Shown: positions 30,610 through 40,024, counted from the stretch's first letter. The stretch is 64,000 bases of DNA from Oxalobacteraceae bacterium AB_14 (GCA_000381565.1 KB906724.1:2904980-2968979); one strand, 5' to 3'. The notes: generated by a model from the letters alone, not told the origin. Made by a program: numbers and translations.

Positions 30610-32004
30610 TTAGTAGATCTCGCGGCGCAGACGCTGCATTTGTTGTTCGTGACGCTCCACCCAGCGGCGGGCGTCGTCCAGCTGCCGCTCCAGCTGCCGG
30701 ATATAGTCGATCAGATCGCGCCGTTCCTGCTCGCGGCGGACGTCCTGTTTCCGGGTGTCGTCGTTGACCACGCGGTCCTTGGCCTCGAGGTTCGAGCGGA
30801 TCTCGCGCAACAGCCGCTCCAGGCGACGGTGTGCGTCGTTCAGGCGTCCCGATACCTCGTTGGCGTCGTCAACCGCCTGGCGATGCTTGGCCGCGGCCAC
30901 TTCGTAATCCTGCCCGCTGACATAGGCGTGCTTCAGCTGGTTGCGCAATTCGACGCGGCAGACGTCGACCGCCATGCCGCTGTTGGCGCGGCCACGCTCG
31001 AAGGCATTCTCCGGCAAGCAGTATTTGGCGTTCTGCGCATCCCATGCCGCCGTGTACAGCTCGCGCGTCGCCGCGATCACGAACACGCCGTTGCGCCCGG
31101 CGTTGGCTATGCGCTCGTCCAGCATGAAGGGCTTGCCGTAGCCGTCGTCGGCGCCGGCCTGGCGCCAATAGTCGGTCAGGCGCGCTTCCCAGGCCTGGCG
31201 GTACTCGGATTCGAAAATCTTCAAGCCCTTGGCGCGCGCCTCCCTGCTGCGCGCGGCGAAGTCCATGCCGCTGACGGCATCCTGCGTGCCGAGATTGCGC
31301 CAGTAGCTGACGATCTCCCCGTTCCAGGCGGCGCGGTAGGCTTCTTCCTGCACCTGGACGCCGGCGCTGCGGGCCTTGGCCGCTCGGTCGCGGAAGGCGC
31401 TGTCCGGCGTGCCGTTGCGGGCGTCGGTGTAGCCGGCGTCCTGCCAGAAGCTGCGGTTGCCGATCTGCCAGCCGTCGCTGTAGGCGGCTTCGTCGAAACG
31501 CAGCCGCATGCCGGCGGCATTGGCGCGGGCTGCGTCCCTCTGGGCCGACAAGGGCTGGCCGTCGGTGCCTGAGCGTCTGCCCAACCCTTTCCAGTAGTCG
31601 GAATTTCCGATCGCCCAGCCGCCATCGTAGGCGGGACGGTTCAGCGGTGTCTTGTGCTTGCGGATCTCGTCGCCCGCGGCGTGCGCGTCAACTTGCGGCT
31701 GGAGTCCCTTGCCGCCATCCTGCCGGCCTAGCTGCGACCACAGGTCCCAGTTGCCCTGCGCCCAACCGGCGATGTACTGCGCCTCGGCGCCGAGGGCTGC
31801 GGGCTGCTTGTCATCGGCGTGATCGTCGCAGAAATCCTTGCGCTCGGCGTAGTTGGACGGCTCGCCCGACACACCGTCCTTATGCCCGATGGCGGCCCAG
31901 TCGCCGACTTTGCAATCGGCGATGCGCTGCATGGTGGATTGGCAGCCGGCCAGCAGCAGCGGCACGGCGAGGATCAGCGGTCGAAAACGGGTCAGATAGT
32001 TCAT
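30610..32004 (-). CDS. DUF2799 repeat lipoprotein with C-terminal coiled coil
   Basis: This 464-aa protein starts with a lipoprotein signal (VPLLLAGCQS). It contains about five to six repeats of 45-55 residues with the DUF2799 pattern: WAAIGHKDGVSG, WSQLGRQDGGKG, YWKGLGRRSGTDG, FWQDAGYTDARNG, YWRNLGTQDAVSG, YWRQAGADDGYG. The last 110 residues are a strongly charged coiled coil (about 350-464). It should be a periplasmic or outer-membrane lipoprotein. DUF2799 function is unknown. Repetition beyond one copy is a notable feature. Confidence 0.82.
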   Translation of the reverse strand: MNYLTRFRPLILAVPLLLAGCQSTMQRIADCKVGDWAAIGHKDGVSGEPSNYAERKDFCDDHADDKQPAALGAEAQYIAGWAQGNWDLWSQLGRQDGGKGLQPQVDAHAAGDEIRKHKTPLNRPAYDGGWAIGNSDYWKGLGRRSGTDGQPLSAQRDAARANAAGMRLRFDEAAYSDGWQIGNRSFWQDAGYTDARNGTPDSAFRDRAAKARSAGVQVQEEAYRAAWNGEIVSYWRNLGTQDAVSGMDFAARSREARAKGLKIFESEYRQAWEARLTDYWRQAGADDGYGKPFMLDERIANAGRNGVFVIAATRELYTAAWDAQNAKYCLPENAFERGRANSGMAVDVCRVELRNQLKHAYVSGQDYEVAAAKHRQAVDDANEVSGRLNDAHRRLERLLREIRSNLEAKDRVVNDDTRKQDVRREQERRDLIDYIRQLERQLDDARRWVERHEQQMQRLRREIY

Positions 32005-32065
32005 GGCGGCTTTTGAGAGTTTCAGCGGCCCGATTATATGGCATAAATAACAAAGAAAATATACG

Positions 32066-33442
32066 TCACTCCCTTACACCGGCAAAGCTCACCGCGACCA
32101 GCAATCCCGGCCCATCCTCGCGATTGGCCAGCTCGATGCGGCCCTGGTTGCGCGCGGCAGCGCGTTCGGCGATGGCCAGGCCCAAACCGCTGCCCGCCTG
32201 GTCCTGGTCCGGCAGGCGAAAGAAGCGTTCGAATACTTTGCGCTGCATTTCCGGCGCGATGCCGGGCCCCTGGTCGGCGACCGAAAGAACAATGCGGCCA
32301 TCCTCCTGGGCGACGGCCACCGTCACGCGGCCACCTTCCGGCGTATACTTGACCGCGTTGCTGACCAGGTTATCGATCAGGGACGCCATGCTTTCCAGGT
32401 GCATGGCCAGCACGCAGCGCGCGGGCGCCTGCAATTCGATTTCAACCTGGCGGGTGGCGGCGATCTGCCCGGCCAGCGCCAGCCGGTCCGCGACCAGTTC
32501 GCCCAGGTCGCGCGGCGCCAGGCTGGCGTGATCGCGGTCACCGCCCGAGCGGGCCAGGGCCAGCAGCTGGTGCACCGTGTGCGTGGCGCGCCGCACGCCT
32601 GTACGCAAGCCCTGCCCCGCCTCCTCCAAGCGCTGCGCTGTGCGGGTCGTGGTCAGCGTGTCGGCGTTGATCTGGATGATGGACAGCGGCGTCTTGAGCT
32701 CGTGCGCGGCGTCGACCAGGAATTCCTGCTCGCGTTCCAGCCTTTCGGTCAGCCGCTCCATCAGCCGATTGACCGATCCGACCAGCGGCGACAACTCCAG
32801 GTACGGCGACGGCGCCAGTGGCGACAGGTCGGTGGCCGAACGTTCCTCGATCTCGCCGACAATGGATTTCAACGGCCGCAGCCCGACGCGGATGATGAAC
32901 CACGCCGGCAGCAGCAGGAACGGTACGCTGAACAGCAACGGTGCAAAATAGTAGCCGATGCTCGACACCTGCAGCAACCACTCGCCGATCACCTCCGTCG
33001 CCATGCGCACGGTGACGCCGCTGGCGGGATCGTCTTCGACCGACACCACCCAGCCGTCCTTGAGCGGCTGCGCATGCGGCCCCGCGGCGGCATCGGTGGG
33101 CGGCAGGCCCGCGTCCGGCGAGGCGTAGACCAGCTGACCATGCCGCCACACCTGCGTTTGCAGCGCCGGGATGTACCAGCCCAGCTCCTTGTAGAGCGCG
33201 TAGTGCAGCTGCTCCATCTTGCGCACCAGCGGCTTGACCTGCTCCGGCGGGCGCCCGCCGACGGTTTGCATCAGCACGATGATGCGCAAGGCGCTGGCGC
33301 GCAATTCGCGCTGCATGTCGCGCCGCTTGCTGGTGCGGGTTTCATAGACGTCCAGCGCCAGGTTCGCCAGCCAGACCAGCATCATCACCGTGACGAAGCC
33401 GAACAGCAGGCGCTTGAACAACGAACGGTTGTGCATCGTCAT
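32066..33442 (-). CDS. Sensor histidine kinase (QseC-like)
   Basis: This 458-aa protein has two membrane helices (about 9-28 and 162-185) flanking a periplasmic sensor, then a HAMP-like segment, the dimerisation box DAAHELKTPLSI (phospho-acceptor His247) and an ATPase domain with NLVSNAVKYTPEGG, SVADQGPGIAPE and GSGLGLAIAE. It overlaps the response regulator gene by four bases. The signal is unknown. The divergent TonB receptor suggests nutrient or iron-type sensing. Confidence 0.92.
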   Translation of the reverse strand: MTMHNRSLFKRLLFGFVTVMMLVWLANLALDVYETRTSKRRDMQRELRASALRIIVLMQTVGGRPPEQVKPLVRKMEQLHYALYKELGWYIPALQTQVWRHGQLVYASPDAGLPPTDAAAGPHAQPLKDGWVVSVEDDPASGVTVRMATEVIGEWLLQVSSIGYYFAPLLFSVPFLLLPAWFIIRVGLRPLKSIVGEIEERSATDLSPLAPSPYLELSPLVGSVNRLMERLTERLEREQEFLVDAAHELKTPLSIIQINADTLTTTRTAQRLEEAGQGLRTGVRRATHTVHQLLALARSGGDRDHASLAPRDLGELVADRLALAGQIAATRQVEIELQAPARCVLAMHLESMASLIDNLVSNAVKYTPEGGRVTVAVAQEDGRIVLSVADQGPGIAPEMQRKVFERFFRLPDQDQAGSGLGLAIAERAAARNQGRIELANREDGPGLLVAVSFAGVRE

Positions 33443-34095
33443 TTGTCGACCACGTAGCCGACGCCGCGCACCGTGCGGATATAGCCCTCGCCGATCTTCT
33501 GCCGCAGGTGCGACATGTGGACGTCCAGCGCCGCGCCTTCGCTGTGCGGCAGCGCGCGCGACTCCAGCTCGCGCCGGGTCAGCACGCGGTCCGGGTAGCG
33601 CATCAGCGCGTGCAGCAACGCGAATTCGGTCTTCGACAGGATGACGTTGGCGCCGGCGCGGGTCAGCAGCATGCGCTTATCGTCCAGCACCAGGTCCTTG
33701 ACCTTCCACACCGGCTCACCGGATTCGCTCCAGCCGGTGGCGCGCCGCATCACCGCGCGCAGCCGCGCCAGCAGTTCCGTGACGACGAACGGCTTGACCA
33801 GGTAGTCGTCGGCGCCGCGGTCCAGGCCATTCAAACGGTCTTCCAGGCTGTCGCGCGCGGTGATGACCAGGATCGGCAGCGTGTGGCCGGCCGAGCGCAG
33901 TTCGCGCAGCACGTCGATGCCGTTCCCGTCCGGCAGTCCCAGGTCCAGCAGCACGGCGTCGAACTGCTCGTTTTCCACCCAATGGCGGGCGTCGCTGGCG
34001 CGGCGCACCCAGATCACTTCCTGTCCCGCATCCTGCAAGGCCGCTTGCAGGGCCTTGCCCAATTCCAGGTCGTCTTCGACCAGGCAAATCTTCAT
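33439..34095 (-). CDS. OmpR-family response regulator
   Basis: This 218-aa protein has a receiver domain with the acidic pocket VEDD (6-9), phospho-acceptor Asp51 in LLDLGLPDG, and Lys in DDYLVKPF, followed by an OmpR winged helix with EFALLHALMRYPDRVLTRRE and IRTVRGVGYV. It is the first gene of the two-component operon and faces the TonB receptor gene. Direct TTAAGG repeats in the shared promoter are its likely binding sites. Confidence 0.93.
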   Translation of the reverse strand: MKICLVEDDLELGKALQAALQDAGQEVIWVRRASDARHWVENEQFDAVLLDLGLPDGNGIDVLRELRSAGHTLPILVITARDSLEDRLNGLDRGADDYLVKPFVVTELLARLRAVMRRATGWSESGEPVWKVKDLVLDDKRMLLTRAGANVILSKTEFALLHALMRYPDRVLTRRELESRALPHSEGAALDVHMSHLRQKIGEGYIRTVRGVGYVVDK

Positions 34096-34171
34096 ATGTC
34101 GCCACCTTATTCGTGAAGCCCGTATCTACGCATCTTCTTGCCGGACTGTCAATCGCCTGCGCGCCACAACG

Positions 34172-34210
34172 TTAGGAAAACCTTAAGGTTTCTTTTGGAC
34201 GGCGTTAAGG
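34172..34210. promoter_or_regulatory. 11-bp-phased TTAAGG direct repeats in divergent promoter
   Basis: Hexamers TTAGGA (34172), TTAAGG (34183), TTTGGA (34194) and TTAAGG (34205) start exactly 11 bases apart. The second is also the centre of a 14-bp palindrome AAACCTTAAGGTTT (34178-34191). Direct repeats in 11-bp phase are the typical recognition pattern of OmpR/PhoB-family dimers. The block lies between the regulator start (34095) and the TonB receptor start (34254), so it could control both. Confidence 0.6.
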
Positions 34211-34253
34211 AAGACCAGGGACAATCTGCCCACACTAAAACGAGGGAGAGCAG

Positions 34254-36992
34254 ATGGACAGCAACGCAGGGATCAAAACGATACGCACGCCTATCGCCAC
34301 GGCGGTGGGATGGATGCTGGCATGCGCAGCCGCGCCGGCGATGGCGCAGCAGGCCGGCGACAGCGCCGCCCAGCCGCTCGAACAGGTGATGGTCACCGGC
34401 ATCCGCGCATCCCTGCAGCAGGCGCTGGCCCGCAAGCGCAATAGCGACACGCTGTCCGAAGTGGTGTCGGCCGAGGACATCGGCAAGATGCCGGACAAGA
34501 ATGTGGCCGACGCCATCCAGCGCGTGCCGGGCGTGAACATCTCGTCCTCCGCCGGCGGCGAAGGCGGTTTCGCCGAGAATGACCGCGTCAGCATCCGCGG
34601 CACCAGCTCCAGCCTGACGCAGACGCAGGTCAACGGCCATGCGATCGGCACCGGCGACTGGTTCGTGCTCGACCAGGCCGGCGCCGTCGGACGCAGCGTC
34701 AGCTACGCGCTGCTGCCGTCGGAGATCGTCGGCGCCGTCACGGTGCAGAAAAGCCAGCAGGCCGACATGGTCGAAGGCGGCGTGGCCGGCTCGGTCAACA
34801 TCGAGACCCGCAAGCCGCTCGATTTCAAAAAGCAGCTGACGCTGGAAGGCACGGTGCAAGCCATCTACTCCGACTTGCCGAGCAAGACCGATCCGCAAAT
34901 GAATGCGCTGATCGGCTGGAAGAACGACGCCAAGACCTTCGGCGTGCTGGTGCAGCTGTTCTCGGAGAAGCGCCACGAACGCCGCGACGGCCAGGAGTTC
35001 TACGGCTACACCGCCATCGCCGCCGACAGCAACGCCGCCAAGGCGCACCCGGAACTGGCCGGCATCCTGGCGCCGGCCGGCATCAGCGCCTCGCTGTTCG
35101 AGCAGACCCGCAAGCGCACCGGCAGCGCCTTCGACCTGCAATTCAAGCCAAGCAAGGACCTGGCCTTCGACATCAACGGCTTCAGCTCGCAGCTGGACGC
35201 GGCCAACTACAATCGCAGCTTCTACAACAACATCTCCGCCAACATCAACGCCACCAATCCGGATACCGGCGCATCGGTCGGCGTGATCCCGTCGGCCTAC
35301 ACCATCAAGAGCGGCACGCTGGTGGCGGCCACCATACCGGCATCGCAATACCCCGCCGTCAGCGCCACCCAGGGCTACAACTCCTCGCTGTACTCGGCCT
35401 TCGGCGACCAGATCTACCGTCCCGGCTCCTCGTCCTCGTCGGCCTACCTCGACCTGGATGGCAGCTACAGGGTCAACCAGGACCTGCGCATCAGCGGCAG
35501 CGTGGGCTACACGCGCGGCTCCGGCAAGACCCCGGCCGACATCGGTTATGAGGCCGGCCTGACCGGCGCCGGCTCCAGCTACACGCTGAACGGCTTGTCG
35601 CCGGCCACCCTGTCCTTCCCCGGCGCGGACACGTCCAGGTTCACCAACTACGTCACCGCTTCAGCGTGGGGCTCGCACGTCATCACCAAGGACAGCGAAA
35701 AATACGCCCAGGCCGACGGCGAATTGCGGCTCGATCGCGGCGTCATGGAATCGGCCAAGTTCGGCCTGCGCTTTGCCGAGCACCATCGCAGCGTGAGCCA
35801 GCCGGAGAACCGCGGTTGCACGGCCTGCGACGGCACCACCTCGGCGCCGCTGCCGGCCTGGAACGGCGCCACCTACCCGTCCAACTTCGGCAACGGCATC
35901 ACCAACAGCGCAAACTTCCTGCGTAATGTTTGGCAGATCAATCCAGGCGACATCGCCGCATGGGCGGCCAAGTACGACCTGGCAGGCGGCCCGACCACCG
36001 AGAACTGGGCCGGCGAAATGGACGTCAAAGAGAAATCGAGCGCCATCTACGGCATGGTCAACCTGGCCGGCGACGGCTGGCGCGGCAACGTCGGCGCGCG
36101 CTATGTGCACACCAACCAGGCCACCATCACCAACATCCCCGGCGGCGACCACCCGATCGGACAGGACAACGTGAACGGCGTCTACACGCCAACGCTGAAC
36201 CAGACCGGCTACAACGACTTCCTGCCAAGCGCGAACTTCAAGTTCGACCTGTCGCCCAACCTGGTGGCGCGCGCCGCCGTCGCCAGGACGATGGCGCGTC
36301 CTGACTTCAGCGCCATGGTTGGCGCGGTCACGCTGAACGACACCAACCTGACCGGCAGCAGCGGCAACCCGAACCTGAAGCCGGTCCGCTCGACCAACTA
36401 CGACGTCGCGCTGGAATGGTACTTCGCGCCGAAAGCCCTGCTGTCGGCCGGGGTGTTCTACATGGACATGTCGTCCTACGTCACCTACGGCACGGCCAAC
36501 CTCACCTACTTCAACAACTCGTTCAAGCGCTCCGACAGCTACGCGATCTCCTCGCCGACCAATATCAGCGCCAAGAACAAGGGCGTGGAACTGGCCTACC
36601 AGCAGCACCTGTTCGGCGGCGTCGGGGTGCTCGCCAACTATACCTACACCGACGGCAGCGCGGCTGACGGCAAGCCGGTGGTCGGCAATTCCAAGAACAC
36701 CTACAACGCCGAGACTTACTACGAGGACGACCGCTTGAGCGCCCGCCTGGCCTACACCTATCGCTCCAGCTTCTCCGGCGGCTTGTACAACAGCTTCCCG
36801 CAGGTGATGGCGGGAAGCGGCAACCTGGCGGCCTCGATCAACTACAAGATCAACGAGAACCTGTCGATCACCTTCGATGCGCTGAACCTCAACAATGCCG
36901 TGTTGCGCTACTACGGAGAGAACCAGGACCAGCCTATCGCCTCGTATTCGAACGGCCGCCAATACTACCTGGGCCTGCGTGGCAAACTCTAA
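34254..36992 (+). CDS. TonB-dependent receptor
   Basis: This 912-aa protein has a signal ending AAPAMAQQ, a TonB-box-like EQVMVTGIRASLQQALARKR, a plug domain with KMPDKNVADAIQRVPGVNI and VEGGVAGSVNIETRKPLDF, and a barrel that ends in GRQYYLGLRGKL with a C-terminal hydrophobic pattern. The MVTGIRxSL start belongs to the large TonB subclass of Xanthomonas/Caulobacter/Massilia type, often used for oligosaccharides. The two NagX-like frames that follow (one broken, one intact) hint at amino-sugar import, though this is only context. Confidence 0.92.
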   Translation: MDSNAGIKTIRTPIATAVGWMLACAAAPAMAQQAGDSAAQPLEQVMVTGIRASLQQALARKRNSDTLSEVVSAEDIGKMPDKNVADAIQRVPGVNISSSAGGEGGFAENDRVSIRGTSSSLTQTQVNGHAIGTGDWFVLDQAGAVGRSVSYALLPSEIVGAVTVQKSQQADMVEGGVAGSVNIETRKPLDFKKQLTLEGTVQAIYSDLPSKTDPQMNALIGWKNDAKTFGVLVQLFSEKRHERRDGQEFYGYTAIAADSNAAKAHPELAGILAPAGISASLFEQTRKRTGSAFDLQFKPSKDLAFDINGFSSQLDAANYNRSFYNNISANINATNPDTGASVGVIPSAYTIKSGTLVAATIPASQYPAVSATQGYNSSLYSAFGDQIYRPGSSSSSAYLDLDGSYRVNQDLRISGSVGYTRGSGKTPADIGYEAGLTGAGSSYTLNGLSPATLSFPGADTSRFTNYVTASAWGSHVITKDSEKYAQADGELRLDRGVMESAKFGLRFAEHHRSVSQPENRGCTACDGTTSAPLPAWNGATYPSNFGNGITNSANFLRNVWQINPGDIAAWAAKYDLAGGPTTENWAGEMDVKEKSSAIYGMVNLAGDGWRGNVGARYVHTNQATITNIPGGDHPIGQDNVNGVYTPTLNQTGYNDFLPSANFKFDLSPNLVARAAVARTMARPDFSAMVGAVTLNDTNLTGSSGNPNLKPVRSTNYDVALEWYFAPKALLSAGVFYMDMSSYVTYGTANLTYFNNSFKRSDSYAISSPTNISAKNKGVELAYQQHLFGGVGVLANYTYTDGSAADGKPVVGNSKNTYNAETYYEDDRLSARLAYTYRSSFSGGLYNSFPQVMAGSGNLAASINYKINENLSITFDALNLNNAVLRYYGENQDQPIASYSNGRQYYLGLRGKL

Positions 36993-37083
36993 ACCCGCGC
37001 AGATACTGGCGATCGACGCCTTCCGCGGCATCACCATCGTGGTCATGATCTTTGTGATATCACATTGCAGCTTTAAATTCTAA
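36979..37083 (+). pseudogene. Truncated N-terminus of a NagX-like (DUF5009) gene
   Basis: A GTG at 36979 overlaps the receptor end by 14 bases and opens a frame of 34 codons reading SKPAQILAIDAFRGITIVVM, then MIFVISHCSFKF and stop. ILAIDAFRGITIVVMIFV is the hallmark N-terminus of DUF5009/NagX-type proteins and matches INSIDAVRGLTVAAMLLV of the intact gene that starts at 37088. The homology stops after IFV and the sequence becomes AT-rich. It is best read as the stub of a second, deleted paralogue. Confidence 0.65.
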
Positions 37084-37087
37084 AACT

Positions 37088-38149
37088 ATGCGTATCAATT
37101 CTATCGACGCGGTGCGCGGCCTGACGGTGGCCGCCATGCTGCTGGTGAACGACGCCGGCGACTGGTCGCACGTCTACCCCTGGCTTGAACACGCCGAATG
37201 GCATGGCTGCACGCCGCCGGACTTCATCTTCCCCATCTTCATGCTGATCGTGGGTGTCTCCATCAATCTGGCGATCGCCCCCCGCCTGGACGCGGGCGCG
37301 CAGGCCGCGCCGCTGGCGCGCCCGGTGCTGTGGCGCGCCCTGCGCATCGTACTGCTGGGGATCGCGCTGCACGTGGTGGCGATGCTGCTGCTGAACGGAC
37401 GCGGCTTCCGGCTGTTCGGCGTTCTGCAAAGGACGGGCATCTGCTTCGCGGCGGTTGGGCTGATGGCCATCTATGTGCGCGGCGCCCGCGCGCAGTGGAC
37501 AACTTTCGCGGCGATTCTGCTCGGCTACTGGGCGCTGTTGGCGGCAGGCGGTTCGCTGGAGCCGGGACTGAATCTGTCCGACCGCATCGACAGCGCCCTG
37601 CTGGGCCACCTGGCCTACCGGTACGATGCGGCTACCGGCGTCGGCCACGATCCGGAAGGCATCCTCGGGACGCTGCCGTCGCTGGCCACCGTCATCCTCG
37701 GTTTGCGGGCCGGCGACTGGCTGCGGCGCGGCCAGACCCGCACCCTGGCCATGGCGGGCGCCGCGGCGATGCTGCTGGGCGGCCTGTGGTCGCTGGCGCT
37801 GCCGCTGAACAAACAGCTTTGGACCTCGTCGTTCGTGCTGTGGACCGGCGGCTTCGGCATGCTGCTGATCGCACTGGCCCACCAGCTGATCGATGTGCGC
37901 GGCTGGCCTGCACTGGGCCGTGCCATGGGCCTCAACGCCATCGCTGCCTACGCCGGCTCCTGGATCGCCACTTGCGCAATTGAAGGCAGCGGCCTGATGG
38001 GACCACTCTACACCCACGTCTTCAGCGGCCCGCTGACCCCGGTATTCGGGCCGTGGCTAGCCTCGCTGGCGTTCGCCGCCGCCTTCACGGCGCTCTTCTG
38101 GCTGGCTATGGCAGGGGCTGAAAAACGGGGGTGGCGCGTCACGATCTGA
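37088..38149 (+). CDS. NagX-like inner-membrane protein (DUF5009/acyltransferase family)
   Basis: This 353-aa protein has about ten membrane helices and starts RINSIDAVRGLTVAAMLLVN, followed by HAEWHGCTPPDFIFPIFMLI, the diagnostic DUF5009/COG4299 segment (heparan-alpha-glucosaminide N-acetyltransferase-like; NagX in Xanthomonas). Further signatures are RIVLLGIALH, GVLQRTGICF and PEGILGTLPSL. The family is linked to N-acetylglucosamine and chitobiose uptake loci. It starts five bases after the truncated paralogue. Confidence 0.85.
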   Translation: MRINSIDAVRGLTVAAMLLVNDAGDWSHVYPWLEHAEWHGCTPPDFIFPIFMLIVGVSINLAIAPRLDAGAQAAPLARPVLWRALRIVLLGIALHVVAMLLLNGRGFRLFGVLQRTGICFAAVGLMAIYVRGARAQWTTFAAILLGYWALLAAGGSLEPGLNLSDRIDSALLGHLAYRYDAATGVGHDPEGILGTLPSLATVILGLRAGDWLRRGQTRTLAMAGAAAMLLGGLWSLALPLNKQLWTSSFVLWTGGFGMLLIALAHQLIDVRGWPALGRAMGLNAIAAYAGSWIATCAIEGSGLMGPLYTHVFSGPLTPVFGPWLASLAFAAAFTALFWLAMAGAEKRGWRVTI

Positions 38150-38364
38150 GGCACTTGCTTTTCTTTCGCTAGCGACGGTAGCGCTTCCATGGCTAGCACA
38201 GGCATTGCACCGCGTTCAACTTGCTTTACAAATTAAAAATATTCCATTCTAGACATTGTTCATTCATAATGTATTAAGAACAAGTTAATTGACCAAGATC
38301 AATCGACTTTCCCCTCCGCCGGCGGCCGGGAGCCCGCTCGAAATTCGAATTCTGGAGTTTTTAC

Positions 38365-39093
38365 ATGCGCATTAAATCGATTATGATGGCCTTGTCCGCC
38401 GCTGCCGCCCTGTGCGCAGGCGTGGCAAATGCCGCCGTTCCTGGCGAACTGATCGTCAACGGTGGTTTCGAAGTCGGCAACTACGGCCAAATCGGCTACG
38501 CCGGCCATGCGGTTCAGGGCTGGACCAGCACCGGCTACAACTTCCTGTTCAGCGACACCAACGCCGACAATGGCGGCGTTGGCGGCAGCTACGGCAACCT
38601 GCAACTGTGGGGCGCCGGGAATGGCTCCGCCAACGGCCTGGGCGCCAGCCCGGCCGGCGGCAACTTCATCGCCGCCGACGGCGCGTTTGAAATCGCCCCG
38701 GTGAGCCAGACGGTCAACGGGCTGGTCGCTGGCCAGCAATACAACCTGAGCTTCTACTGGGCTGGCGCGCAGCAATACGGCTTCAACGGCGCCACCACCG
38801 AACAATGGAAAGTGTCGCTGGGCAACCAGACCATCTCGACCGCGGTGAAGAACAACGCCAACCACGGCTTCACCGGCTGGCAGAAGGAAACCTTCACCTT
38901 TACCGCCACCGGCGTCAGCGAAGTGCTGAGCTTCCTGGCCGTGGGTACGCCTGCCGGCGTGCCACCGTTTTCGCTGCTGGACGGCGTGTCGATGACCTCG
39001 GCCGTGCCTGAGCCGCAAACCTGGGGCATGCTGGGCCTGGGCCTGGGCCTGGTCGGCTTCGCCGCGCGTCGCCGCAAAGCCAAGGCCGCTTAA
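38365..39093 (+). CDS. PEP-CTERM sorting-domain protein
   Basis: This 242-aa exported protein (signal ending AGVANAAVP) has a carbohydrate-binding-like beta region (NGGFEVGN, VSQTVNGLVAGQQYNLSFYW, WQKETFTFTATG) similar to DUF642/CBM-type modules. It ends with the PEP-CTERM signal VPEPQTWGMLGLGLGLVGFA plus ARRRKAK. Such proteins are processed by exosortase and linked to extracellular polysaccharide. An intrinsic terminator follows. The 215 bases upstream are AT-rich and must hold the promoter, but I see no certain box. Confidence 0.92.
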   Translation: MRIKSIMMALSAAAALCAGVANAAVPGELIVNGGFEVGNYGQIGYAGHAVQGWTSTGYNFLFSDTNADNGGVGGSYGNLQLWGAGNGSANGLGASPAGGNFIAADGAFEIAPVSQTVNGLVAGQQYNLSFYWAGAQQYGFNGATTEQWKVSLGNQTISTAVKNNANHGFTGWQKETFTFTATGVSEVLSFLAVGTPAGVPPFSLLDGVSMTSAVPEPQTWGMLGLGLGLVGFAARRRKAKAA

Positions 39094-39113
39094 CCCGCCG
39101 CCTGCCAGTATCG

Positions 39114-39137
39114 ATGCCGGACGTTCGCGTCCGGCAT
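39114..39137 (+). terminator. Intrinsic terminator of the PEP-CTERM gene
   Basis: ATGCCGGACG (39114-39123) and CGTCCGGCAT (39128-39137) form a perfect 10-bp stem with a TTCG tetraloop, 21 bases after the stop. A modest T-containing stretch (GGTCGTTTCCGCCTTTT) follows. The stem includes an ATG at 39136 that would open the next gene frame, so that start is unlikely to be used. Confidence 0.7.
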
Positions 39138-39162
39138 GGTCGTTTCCGCCTTTTACCAAGCC

Positions 39163-39978
39163 ATGACACCGATGAATGAACTGCTCGCCCAGCTGCCTGT
39201 TTTTGCCGTCAACGTGGGACGGCTGTGCGTTTGGCTGGTGCTGCTGTCGCTGGTGTTCGTGCCGCTGGAGCGCTGGCTCGCGGTGCGCGAGGCGCATCTG
39301 CCGCGCCGCGCGCTGGCCATCAATCTGGGCCTGTATTTTCTCAACAGCCTGTTGCCGGCCGCCATCCTGGCCGCGCTGATGTCGGTGGCCGCCGTGGCGG
39401 CGCAGGCGCTGCTGCCGGCCGCCGTGCCCGCCGCCATGGGCGCCTTGCCGCTGGCGGTGAAATTGCCGCTGTCCCTGCTGATCGCGGAGATCGGCTTTTA
39501 CTGGGGCCACCGCCTGAGCCACCAGTTGCCGTGGCTGTGGCGTTTCCATTCGGTGCACCACCAGCCGGAGCACCTGTACTTCCTGATTAACACGCATGCG
39601 CATCCGGTCGACATGATCGTCACCCGCTTGTTCGGCATGACGCCGCTGTACGTGCTCGGCCTGGCCGGCGCCAGCGCGGGCGGCAGCGCCACGCCGGCGC
39701 TGGTGATCGTCATCGGCACAGTGTGGGGCTTCTTCATCCATTCAAACCTGCGGGTCCGGCTCGGCCCGCTGGAATCGCTGATCGCCACGCCAGCCTTCCA
39801 TCACTGGCACCACACCAGCGTGGCGCCGCTGGACCGCAACTTCTCGTCGACCCTGCCCTTCCTGGACCGCGTTTTCGGCACCTGGCATTTGCCGGCCGGC
39901 TGGCCGGTGGCTTACGGCCTGGCTGAAACTGCGCAGCGCCAGCAGCAGACGCCAAGCCCGGACGCCGCTCAAGGCTAG
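39163..39978 (+). CDS. Sterol desaturase/fatty acid hydroxylase family protein
   Basis: I use the ATG at 39163 (271 aa) because an earlier ATG at 39136 lies in the terminator stem. An ATG at 39172 is also possible. The protein has about four membrane helices and the di-iron His boxes of the family: HRLSHQ, HSVHHQPEH, a lone NTHAHPVD and FHHWHHTS. These enzymes hydroxylate or desaturate lipids in the membrane. The substrate is unknown. Confidence 0.85.
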   Translation: MTPMNELLAQLPVFAVNVGRLCVWLVLLSLVFVPLERWLAVREAHLPRRALAINLGLYFLNSLLPAAILAALMSVAAVAAQALLPAAVPAAMGALPLAVKLPLSLLIAEIGFYWGHRLSHQLPWLWRFHSVHHQPEHLYFLINTHAHPVDMIVTRLFGMTPLYVLGLAGASAGGSATPALVIVIGTVWGFFIHSNLRVRLGPLESLIATPAFHHWHHTSVAPLDRNFSSTLPFLDRVFGTWHLPAGWPVAYGLAETAQRQQQTPSPDAAQG

Positions 39979-40024
39979 CGTTCGCTATAATCCAGCGTCC
40001 TGTCCATAAAAAAGAAAGCTTCGG

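Noticed and set aside
34149..37046. Long minus-strand frames (399 and 461 codons) under the TonB receptor
   Set aside because: They are antisense to a clear receptor gene and show no domain. Composition is typical of reverse frames.
38150..38364. Sigma-54 promoter upstream of the PEP-CTERM gene
   Set aside because: A TGGC...TTGCA pair exists near 38190-38210, but the spacing between GG and GC is four bases too long for a -24/-12 element.
38299..39741. A 480-codon minus-strand frame across the PEP-CTERM and hydroxylase genes
   Set aside because: It spans two genes and an intrinsic terminator on the other strand, so it cannot be real.
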